NCBI RefSeq assembly: GCF_021233355.1
Contig: NZ_CP089507.1
Span: 1,488,001 to 1,552,000 of the forward strand
Source: Luteimonas fraxinea
GTDB lineage: Bacteria; Pseudomonadota; Gammaproteobacteria; Xanthomonadales; Xanthomonadaceae
Reading direction: 5' to 3'
Length of the DNA stretch: 64,000 bases
Shown here piece by piece: positions 44,573 to 52,035 of this stretch. The position numbers were made by a program, and so were the translations under genes. Within the stretch, counting starts at the first letter, position 1. Every line of letters begins with the position of its first letter. The notes under the pieces were generated by a model that was not told where the DNA came from, did not search any database, and was given only the letters and a program-made list of their open reading frames with translations.

Positions 44573-47230
44573 TCAGAAGTGCTTCGAGAGCGAAACGCTG
44601 ACAAAGCGCCCGATTGCCGAATAATTGGTGGAATCGTACGCAGGGTGGATCCAGCTCGACGGCGTATGCAGCGGCGGATTTCGGTTGAAGATGTTCTGCG
44701 CATTGACCGCAAGCTCCGTGCCGGAGAACAGTCCGCTGGGCCGCTCGCTTGCATATCGCAGCGCGGCATCGAATGTGGTGAACGAGCCGGTCTTCTGCGC
44801 GCGTGCCGTGTCGGTCACGCCGCTTGTGTAGTTGCCAAAGAGCGAGGCTGAGACTGGGCCCTGCGACCAGGCAGTGCCAAAGCGGCCGTTCACGCGAGCA
44901 GGGTTGTAGAGGGTGCCGGACACATCAAACGCTGGCGCCAGCGGGCTGGTCTTCTGCGCAATGTCGAGCCAGGACACCGCGCCGCGCACGGTCAGTCTGC
45001 CGGGCCCCAGCGCGAATCCATAGGAGCCGGATAGATCAAGGCCTTCAATCTGCTGCTCGGCCACGTTGGTGTAGCCGTAACGCACGAGTGCAGCCACATC
45101 GCTCGGCACATACACCGCGCCGGTGGAGTTGTAGAAGTTTTCTACAGACGCGAGCACCTCATCCAACCGCTGACTGCTCGGTGCGTATTCCACGAAGGGC
45201 GCGTAGTTGGGATCCGCCAGGGCGCGAGCCGCGTTGGTGATCGGCTGCACCACACGATCGGTGTATGCGATCCGAAACCACGTGAGCTCGGCAAGCAGCC
45301 CCGGCACCGCATCCGGATGAAACGCGACTGACGCGGTCTGCGTGCGCGCCCGCTCGGCGTCCAGATCCCGGTTACCGCCGCCTTGAATCAGAACGGTCGC
45401 CTCGGGGGCGTACCCCGCGCCGCCCACGTAGGCAGCAGGCACCAGCTGCGCAAGCCGACTCGCATGCATTTGATACAGCGTAGGCGCCTTGAAGGAGCGC
45501 CCCCAGGATGCTTTGAGGGTGAAAGTGCTCCCGGGCGCGTAAAGCGCGCGCAGTCTGGGCGTCGTGACAGCACCGAAGCTGTCGTAGTCCTCGTGACGCA
45601 GCGCCGCGGTGAGCTCCAGGCGCGCGGCATCGGGTTTACCGGCCCCGCTGCCCATCAGCGGCACCCCCGCCTCCGCATACGCAAAACGACTTGCCTCTTC
45701 CGCATCCAGCGTCGTGCGACCCGTCAGGTGGTTGAGGTGCTGGAAGGCGTTGCGTCGGGTGCCCATGCCTGCCGCGAGGCGGATGTCGCCTGCCGGCAAT
45801 GCGAACACCGGCCCCTCTGCGCCCACCTCATAGGAACGACTGTCGTTGCACAGACATTCGTCGATCCGCGGCACCACTGCAGCCGTCGCCAGGTCCACGC
45901 CAGTGTTCAAGTTTTCCAGATCATCGCGGCCATGCGTTGCGCCGAATGTCAGCGTCCAGTCACCGGGCAGAAAGATGTCCACGCCGGGTGCCAGGAAGCT
46001 GGCGCGGGTGTCGGGTGTCAGCCGGTTGTAGGACGCGGTGGTGGTCTCGTAGTAGTAGCTGTAGTCCTGGCTGCGCCGGGTTGCCAGCGCATCAAGCCGT
46101 AACTCCGCCGCGTCGCCTATCGCGTGATGCACGCTGAGCAACGCGCTTCTAAGTTCGCTTCCCGGATAGATGGATGTGGGCGAAGGCAGCTGCGCTGTGT
46201 AGGTGCGCTGATCTGCGCGAATGGGATCCACCGAGACGTCCTTGTACGTGAGGATTGCCCCACCCCGCTCCCATTGCGCACCTGCTGTCACTGCGTAGTC
46301 CCGCGTGCCCAGACCGCCTGCCGCGGAGCGGCCGTACCTTGTCCCCAGCGTGACGCCTTCGTAATCGCGCTTGAGGATCACGTTGCCCACGCCGCCTACG
46401 GCATCCGAACCGTAGATCGCCGATGCACCATCGGGCACGATCTCGATGCGTTCGACAGCCTCAACCGGGATGGCGCCAATGTCGACTGCCTGCACGTAAC
46501 CGCCGTAAGACAGGCGCCGACCATTGAGCAGCGTCAATGTGGCGTCCGGGCCCAGGCCGCGCAGATTCAAGCTCGAGCCACCACTCAGATTCTGGTTGGC
46601 TAGGCCGCCAGCGCCCTGCGTGGCACCTGCCGCGACACCAGGGTTCTGCCCACCGCTGAAGTTCTGCGGCACGCTGCGAATCACTTCGCCGAGATCGGCG
46701 AAACCCTCTTCGCGGATGCGTTCGCTGCCGAGCGTGATCACCGGTGACGGTGTGGTGCCGCCGCGGATGCGGGTGCCGGTGACGGTGATCGTTTCGAGGT
46801 CGGTCGCGTTCGCGCCCTGTGATGTGCGGGCATCCGCGGATGCGGGTGCAACGCGGCGCTCGGGTTCCGCGTGTGCAGGCGCGATCACCACAGTGCCGTC
46901 GTCGGCTTGCCGGTATTCCAGCCCACTGCCCTGCAGCAGCCGGGCCATGGCCTCGCGCCAGTGCATGCGGCCCTGGACCGCCGGCCCCGGCCGGTTTGCC
47001 ACCAGCGACGGCGGGTAGGTGATGCGAAGGCCGCTCTGCGCGCCGACGGCACCCAGCGAGGCATCAAGCGCGGTTGGCGGCAGGTCGAAGTGCTGCGCGT
47101 CCTGCGCTTCGTTCGCGACCTGTGCCGCCTCGCGTTGATCCGCGTCCTGCGCGGTGGCCAGGCTCGTTGCGCCGTTGGCGACGGCGAACAGGGCGATGGA
47201 GATGGCCCGACGTAACGTGTGTGTCCTCAT
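44573..47230 (-). CDS. TonB-dependent receptor with STN domain, lasso locus
   Basis: An 885-residue outer membrane receptor. It has a signal peptide, an STN domain (~45-120, FDLPPTALDASLGAVGAQSG ... GLEYRQADDGTVVI), a TonB-box region (LETITVTGTRI), the plug (IRSVPQNFSGGQNPG, LRGLGPDATLTLLNGRRL, VERIEIVPDGASAIYGSDAV) and a barrel ending in Phe (SVSLSKHF). STN receptors often signal through FecR/sigma pairs, but none is encoded here. It likely imports the lasso peptide or a related siderophore-like ligand. Its promoter region holds a perfect palindrome shared with the XRE gene. Confidence 0.93.
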   Translation of the reverse strand: MRTHTLRRAISIALFAVANGATSLATAQDADQREAAQVANEAQDAQHFDLPPTALDASLGAVGAQSGLRITYPPSLVANRPGPAVQGRMHWREAMARLLQGSGLEYRQADDGTVVIAPAHAEPERRVAPASADARTSQGANATDLETITVTGTRIRGGTTPSPVITLGSERIREEGFADLGEVIRSVPQNFSGGQNPGVAAGATQGAGGLANQNLSGGSSLNLRGLGPDATLTLLNGRRLSYGGYVQAVDIGAIPVEAVERIEIVPDGASAIYGSDAVGGVGNVILKRDYEGVTLGTRYGRSAAGGLGTRDYAVTAGAQWERGGAILTYKDVSVDPIRADQRTYTAQLPSPTSIYPGSELRSALLSVHHAIGDAAELRLDALATRRSQDYSYYYETTTASYNRLTPDTRASFLAPGVDIFLPGDWTLTFGATHGRDDLENLNTGVDLATAAVVPRIDECLCNDSRSYEVGAEGPVFALPAGDIRLAAGMGTRRNAFQHLNHLTGRTTLDAEEASRFAYAEAGVPLMGSGAGKPDAARLELTAALRHEDYDSFGAVTTPRLRALYAPGSTFTLKASWGRSFKAPTLYQMHASRLAQLVPAAYVGGAGYAPEATVLIQGGGNRDLDAERARTQTASVAFHPDAVPGLLAELTWFRIAYTDRVVQPITNAARALADPNYAPFVEYAPSSQRLDEVLASVENFYNSTGAVYVPSDVAALVRYGYTNVAEQQIEGLDLSGSYGFALGPGRLTVRGAVSWLDIAQKTSPLAPAFDVSGTLYNPARVNGRFGTAWSQGPVSASLFGNYTSGVTDTARAQKTGSFTTFDAALRYASERPSGLFSGTELAVNAQNIFNRNPPLHTPSSWIHPAYDSTNYSAIGRFVSVSLSKHF

Positions 47231-47299
47231 GCTGATTCCTTTCGTCCTTTTCGATTGCCGATGCGATGAATGGATCTACCGCTCTCAAATCCGACTAAG

Positions 47300-47326
47300 C
47301 ACTAGCTACATTTAATGTAGCTAGTG
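47300..47326. promoter_or_regulatory. 27-bp perfect palindrome, probable operator
   Basis: Arms CACTAGCTACATT and AATGTAGCTAGTG flank a single T. The core GCTACATTTAATGTAGC recurs with one changed step at 47426-47442. It lies 70 bases before the receptor start codon, so a dimeric regulator bound here would act on the receptor-isopeptidase operon. Confidence 0.75.
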
Positions 47327-47423
47327 GTGCCGACACAAAGCCTCCCGCGCCAGCGGGCAACTCGTTGCTCAAAGACATCGCTCACCGCTGCGCCAACGGC
47401 GCAAGTCCCCCAGCAGTTCCGGT

Positions 47424-47442
47424 TGCTACATTTGTTGTAGCA
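47424..47442. promoter_or_regulatory. Second copy of the operator motif
   Basis: TGCTACA-TTTGT-TGTAGCA shares the core GCTACATTT..TGTAGC with the palindrome at 47300. It is 60 bases before the XRE start at 47502, fitting autoregulation. Confidence 0.7.
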
Positions 47443-47501
47443 TACATGCTTGTGGCAGGAAAGCCATCCTGTAGCCATTGCAGCAACGGCTTCTAAGGGT
47501 C

Positions 47502-47825
47502 ATGGCACTTCCTTCTACCAACGCGATGTTCTCTCGACGCCTGAAAGAGGCGCGCCTCGCATTGGGCATCTCTCAGAGAGAACTCGGCAGGAGGATTGGA
47601 CTCTCGGAGGACGTGGTGTCTAGCAGAGTTACCCGATACGAGCTTGGTACATCTGAGCCAGACTTTGCCACTGCCGCCAAGTTGGCGAAGGAGCTCGGCG
47701 TGCCTCTGGCCTATCTTCTCGCCGATAGCGATGCGCTAGCTGAGGTCATCCTTGTGGTGGCAAGAATGACTGCATCAGAGCAGCGAAGAATAGCTGCAGA
47801 GCTGAAGGCCGGAACGAAGCGTTGA
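47502..47825 (+). CDS. XRE-family regulator (likely binds the GCTACA operators)
   Basis: A 107-residue protein with an N-terminal Cro/C1-type helix-turn-helix (FSRRLKEARLALGISQRELG, SRVTRYELGTSEPDFATAAK, LGVPLAYLLADSD) and a short C-terminal helical tail. Start ATG 47502; ATG 47526 is possible. It is divergent from the TonB receptor gene with two operator copies between them. It probably represses itself and the receptor operon. Confidence 0.85.
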   Translation: MALPSTNAMFSRRLKEARLALGISQRELGRRIGLSEDVVSSRVTRYELGTSEPDFATAAKLAKELGVPLAYLLADSDALAEVILVVARMTASEQRRIAAELKAGTKR

Positions 47826-47893
47826 AGGAGCGTCAGCTCATCGCTTGAAGGACAGCAGGCGCACTGGCAACGAGTATGGAGAGCGCTGAGCTC

Positions 47894-48268
47894 TCAGCCC
47901 GACGCCTCATCTGGACCGTGCACTACGTCTTCCGGCGTAGCCGACGTCTGGAACTCTTCTTTAAGCCTAGCTGCTAGCTTGCGCCTCTCTCCGGCCGAGA
48001 GCGCCGCGAGGGAGAGAAGAATATCGGCCGTAGCTTCGTCTTCGGCCACCAGATATGCCATCGGCACGCGCAACGCCTGAGCCAACGTCTCAAGGCCATC
48101 CAGATCGACACCGCTGGCCTCGTTCTCGTAGCGGTTGACTCGACTACTGGCGCGCTTCTTAGTCAATCCCATCATCACACCCAACGCCCGTTGGCTCGGG
48201 ATGCCCCTCAGATCCCGCGCTTGCTTGATGCGGGCAGAGAAGATGGCGCGAGGAGATTTTTTCGGCAC
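47894..48268 (-). CDS. Second XRE-family regulator
   Basis: A 124-residue protein with an HTH (FSARIKQARDLRGIPSQRAL, SSRVNRYENEASGVDLDGLE, LRVPMAYLVAED) and a tail similar to the first XRE protein (LSLAALSAGERRKLAARLKE against VVARMTASEQRRIAAELKA), so the two are paralogues. GTG 48268 is my choice because the HTH starts soon after; the frame is open to an ATG at 48442. It is convergent with the first XRE gene. A half operator (TGCTACATTT) lies 70 bases upstream. Confidence 0.8.
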   Translation of the reverse strand: MPKKSPRAIFSARIKQARDLRGIPSQRALGVMMGLTKKRASSRVNRYENEASGVDLDGLETLAQALRVPMAYLVAEDEATADILLSLAALSAGERRKLAARLKEEFQTSATPEDVVHGPDEASG

Positions 48269-48337
48269 GTGAACCGGCAATGGCAACTGGGATCGACAGC
48301 ATGCCTCGCAAACTCCCGCTACGTCAGGCTCTTCATG

Positions 48338-48347
48338 AAATGTAGCA
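48338..48347 (-). promoter_or_regulatory. Half-site of the GCTACA operator
   Basis: The minus strand reads TGCTACATTT, the same half-site as in the two operators at 47300 and 47424, upstream of the second XRE gene. The matching second arm is not at the standard spacing. Confidence 0.4.
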
Positions 48348-48442
48348 CCTTCTGCTAGCTTCCCATGCTGAGCGGGGTGTAAGAGATTGTCTCTCCGTTT
48401 TCGAGAAGTGCACTGATAGCGGCTGTGGCTTCCCACAAGCAA

Positions 48443-49036
48443 TTTTTAATGCGCCAGCAACGCGTGATCCCCGAGTCTCCTCGGGTAGCCGGACACGTGG
48501 GCCGAGGAATCGAGCACCTCGGCTGCTGGCGCCCATTCCTCTTCTTCCAGCACCAAACAGCACGCAAGGCTCGACAGTGCTTTAACTTGGAAAGCGAAGG
48601 GGTGCTGTGTCACGGGCGTATCAGCCCCCTATGACCTGATACCGATACCTGCATCGATGGCTGCCTGCGCGCGCATTTCGTGCCTCCGGCTTCTGCGGAA
48701 GCCCACATGAAGGTCCCGACATCGGCACCCGCGGCCCGCTGGTCATCGACGGAATGGAGACGATGTTAGCCGCCATGTACGCCGACGCAGTGCTTCGGCT
48801 GCCCGATTGGAGACACTTCCGCCGGCCGCCTAGTAAAGGTGCTGGCCGCTGCGCGCCATACGGTTCCAGCGCCTAACAAAGTTCACATGGTCAAAGTTCG
48901 CAAGATCAAACCGCATCGCGAGCTTGTGCAAAAGTGCGAATGACGGCAACGAGAAACTGTGGACGCGATTAGCACGCAGCCCCCGGCGCGACTTCAGATT
49001 GCGTGAGATTCGATGTACTCGCCCATGCCTGCCAGC
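48443..49036. other. Gene-free stretch between XRE gene and defence operon
   Basis: About 590 bases with only short frames (e.g. MLAAMYADAVLRLPDW around 48770), possibly decayed. No promoter, repeat or RNA gene could be recognised. Confidence 0.4.
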
Positions 49037-51082
49037 TCAGACGAATCCGTTCACCAGCGCTCGGTCGTAACCTTCCCTTAGCTTCGTCAGCTTAAAGCCT
49101 TTGGGCGAGAACGGCGTTGCGACTGAGGCCCATTTCACTAGGTCAGCCTCGTCAAGCGTCAGCACCTGCTCGACCTCGTTCCACGCGTGGAGCTTCTTCC
49201 ATTTGCCTTCGCGCCAAAGCTGCTGGGCACGGAGATGCCAAGGCACAGGGCCCTTCGCCAGCACCGCCGCGGGCAGCAGCGTGCGGATGAATGCCGCATC
49301 GAGCCGCAAGGACGATGATTCAATACGCGTCCAACACCCCTCGCGCTTCACCCACTCCGTGATGAGGCGGTTACGCACCTGCTCGAGCGGTATGTCCTTG
49401 AGGAGTGGCTGCACGAGCTCGGCCAAGCGCAGCGCTTCATCGATGAACTCGGGGGCTGCGCGCTGCGATCGCCAGATCGCCTCATAGTCTGGCTCCATAT
49501 CAAGTTCGCTCATCCGCTGGCTCATCAATGCCAGTGTGTAAGTCGACAATGGCCGCAGGATCGAGCCGCCATACCATGGCTGCTTCGGGATCAGGGCATC
49601 GAGAGAGCGGGTGAGGATGGCGCGGCCCACGATGCGCCTGAAGTAGGCAGCATCAAACTTCTCGGGGTTCTGGTCCCATAACTGCGTAATTGTCTTGCCA
49701 AACGCCGCGATGTTCTTCTGGGCGCCTGCGCTTACCAAGTGCGGCTGGCAGGCAAACGTCATCTCATAGCGCGCTACATCGGTCTTCGTCAGCAACTGGG
49801 ACTTTGGATTGAGCATCTGCCAGACCTTTAGTGCAGTCCCGGTGCGGCGGCGCTGCTCGACCCTGTAGCCTCCCGTGGTGCGCTCAAAATACCAGTAGCC
49901 GCCCAGTCCGTTAGCACCGCCAGCGGCAAGCGTCTCGCGCGACTGTATTTCGAGGCGCTTGAAATATGGATGGCCGGCGAAGAGGTCGGATGCCGAAACC
50001 GCATTCTGCGCGTTGGCGTAGCGCGCGATGTTATGCACGGCGTCGTCAAATCCCTCCTCTGCCAGACGCGATAGCTTCATCTGGACCTGCACCTTCGACA
50101 GGTCCACCCCCGCCTTGTGCGCCCAAAAGAGCGACGCCGTCGTCTGCCCGCCGTTGACGACTTGCAGGCCTGTGGCCGCCACGATCTCGGTATCGCCCTC
50201 TTCTGTGCGCGCAAGTTCGATATCGGCGGCCGTTGCCGTCAGGCCGTTGTTGAAGGCGAAGAACATTTCTGGCTGTGTGCGCAGGGTTTCCCTGATCCCC
50301 TTGTTGACCTTGCGCCCCTCACCCAGGAATGCCCGCACATTCTGTTCGAGGATGCGCCCACCAAAACGGTCGTAGAGCCCTGCAAGCACGCCGCCAGGGA
50401 TCACACACATATAGGAGGTGTAGCGCCCATCCGGATCCGATCCAGCGGCAAGCGCCGGCACCCCCCGCCCATACTCCGACAGGAAATCGATGCGTATGTC
50501 TTCACGCCCCTTGCTGGATGCCTCGACGCGCGCCATGCGCGTGATGTCCCAGAGCTGCACCTCGATCTCGGCTGTGCCCAAGCGCAGATCGAATGTCTTT
50601 GAGGTCTGCGCACCCAGCGGACGGTCAGACACAAGATAGATGTAGACCTTTGAGAACTCTTCGCCGGTAGCGAATGCAAAGAGCTCCCGCGAGAAGGAAT
50701 GGGCATCGCTGCTCTCATCCCAGCGGTCTGAGAGCCGTTCGTGCACGCTGCCTTCCAGGAACCTGTAAGCACCTTGGACAAGTCGACGCGCCTCCTCCGT
50801 CATGATCGGTTCGGGAAAGTCGGCGCCCGACCATTCCGCGATGATCAGGTTCACCACGCCGTCCGAAGGCGAAAACGAGTAGGCGTCGACTTGCACGAGC
50901 CCACCCTTCGCACTGACGGTATGCGCCCGACAGAGGTGATATTCAGTAAGTTCTTCGGCGCTTTCGAGAAGCGAGCAGGCTCGGTCAATAAAGCGGGTTC
51001 GACTGTAGTCGCCCTCGGCCTGTCCTTCAGCGTGGATCTCGCCAAGAAGCGTTTCGCGATAGCGCAGGGTGTCCTCGTCCAT
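49037..51082 (-). CDS. AIPR-family protein (abortive-infection phage resistance)
   Basis: A 681-residue protein from ATG 51082. It carries the AIPR family signature: NVRAFLGEGRKVNKGIRETL, then FFAFNNGLTATAADIELA and GLQVVNGGQTTASLFWA. AIPR proteins occur in phage-exclusion and restriction loci; their biochemical action is not settled. It is the last gene of a four-gene operon (MORC-like ATPase, Z1 protein, PD-(D/E)XK protein, AIPR), starting 2 bases after the previous stop, and so is presumably a part of the same restriction complex. Confidence 0.88.
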   Translation of the reverse strand: MDEDTLRYRETLLGEIHAEGQAEGDYSRTRFIDRACSLLESAEELTEYHLCRAHTVSAKGGLVQVDAYSFSPSDGVVNLIIAEWSGADFPEPIMTEEARRLVQGAYRFLEGSVHERLSDRWDESSDAHSFSRELFAFATGEEFSKVYIYLVSDRPLGAQTSKTFDLRLGTAEIEVQLWDITRMARVEASSKGREDIRIDFLSEYGRGVPALAAGSDPDGRYTSYMCVIPGGVLAGLYDRFGGRILEQNVRAFLGEGRKVNKGIRETLRTQPEMFFAFNNGLTATAADIELARTEEGDTEIVAATGLQVVNGGQTTASLFWAHKAGVDLSKVQVQMKLSRLAEEGFDDAVHNIARYANAQNAVSASDLFAGHPYFKRLEIQSRETLAAGGANGLGGYWYFERTTGGYRVEQRRRTGTALKVWQMLNPKSQLLTKTDVARYEMTFACQPHLVSAGAQKNIAAFGKTITQLWDQNPEKFDAAYFRRIVGRAILTRSLDALIPKQPWYGGSILRPLSTYTLALMSQRMSELDMEPDYEAIWRSQRAAPEFIDEALRLAELVQPLLKDIPLEQVRNRLITEWVKREGCWTRIESSSLRLDAAFIRTLLPAAVLAKGPVPWHLRAQQLWREGKWKKLHAWNEVEQVLTLDEADLVKWASVATPFSPKGFKLTKLREGYDRALVNGFV

Positions 51083-51084
51083 AC

Positions 51085-52035
51085 CTAACCCAACAGTCTC
51101 GCGATGGTGGAATAAGGCTCGACCTCGAAATCGCCAAGACCCGTCAAATCGAGCAAATAGGAAGCCCCGAGCACGCGCATGTCCGTTGTCGATCGCACAA
51201 GGCGCGGAAACTGCCGCTCGACATGAAATGCGCGCACGGCGCCAATACGGTAGCGCTGTCCGTTGTAGCGGTCGGAGCGCGTGTAGTCCCGCCGCAGCAA
51301 CGACATGCGAAGCCGCGCCTCCCAAGCAGCACCAGCCTCGTTGGCTTGGCCATTTAGCCCGTCCACCACATCGTTGAGGGACCCACCCTCCATGTCAGGG
51401 ATGAATTCGACGACCAAGAGAACCAACGGGATGCCTGCCGCTTCCAGCTGGTCGAGCGAGGAGATGGACACCTGCTGACAGCTGCCCGCAAGTCTAGCCT
51501 TGACCTCGACAAGCCCAAGAGGAAGTGCGAAGTCCTGTGGATGATCGTCGGGGGCAACGTAAGCACTGATACCAGCAGCTACGCCGCGACGCGCCGCAAT
51601 CTGGTCTAGGAACCACAGTTCCCCCATGAGACCCCGCACCTGCTGCGTAGTCAGATCATTGCTTCGTCCCTCGGCGAGCATCGCTTGCCAGTGATCGAGG
51701 CGACGAAAGATCGCTGCGGTGGCGTGCGATGTGTCGACCGCACGACTAGATGCCTCAATGATGTCCCTGCACATCAAATCGAAAACTTCATGGTGCGTCT
51801 CGTCGCTGAGATAGAGCGCTACTGACAACGACGGCGCGTCCCCTATCTCGACCACAATGCCCTCCAGCAGGGGTCGCTCGGTTGGCAACTGCTCCGCATG
51901 GGCATGCTTGAACAGAACTCCTCTCGCGCCATCATGTCGGCGTGTCCAGTAGACGGCCAGCGGATGGTCCTCGGCAATTCGATGGCCAACCAGATGATCG
52001 GCGGGCTCAATGCGCGCCCAGGGATCCTCATGCAT
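51085..52035 (-). CDS. PD-(D/E)XK nuclease-like protein (DUF4420 type)
   Basis: A 316-residue protein. The putative nuclease core is Glu139 (GLMGELWFLDQI), Asp168 (HPQDFAL), Glu177 and Lys179 (LVEVKA). It matches the DUF4420/PD-(D/E)XK motif protein family found beside Z1 proteins. It likely provides DNA cleavage in the operon. Its ATG overlaps the end of the Z1 gene by eight bases and its stop is 2 bases before the AIPR start. Confidence 0.87.
   Translation of the reverse strand: MHEDPWARIEPADHLVGHRIAEDHPLAVYWTRRHDGARGVLFKHAHAEQLPTERPLLEGIVVEIGDAPSLSVALYLSDETHHEVFDLMCRDIIEASSRAVDTSHATAAIFRRLDHWQAMLAEGRSNDLTTQQVRGLMGELWFLDQIAARRGVAAGISAYVAPDDHPQDFALPLGLVEVKARLAGSCQQVSISSLDQLEAAGIPLVLLVVEFIPDMEGGSLNDVVDGLNGQANEAGAAWEARLRMSLLRRDYTRSDRYNGQRYRIGAVRAFHVERQFPRLVRSTTDMRVLGASYLLDLTGLGDFEVEPYSTIARLLG

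Noticed and set aside
44573..47230. FecI/FecR-type signalling through the STN domain of the receptor
   Set aside because: No sigma factor or FecR-like gene is encoded nearby; only XRE and GntR regulators are.
47894..48442. Longer start (ATG 48442) for the second XRE gene
   Set aside because: The added 58 residues are unlike the family and would cover the promoter region with the operator half-site.
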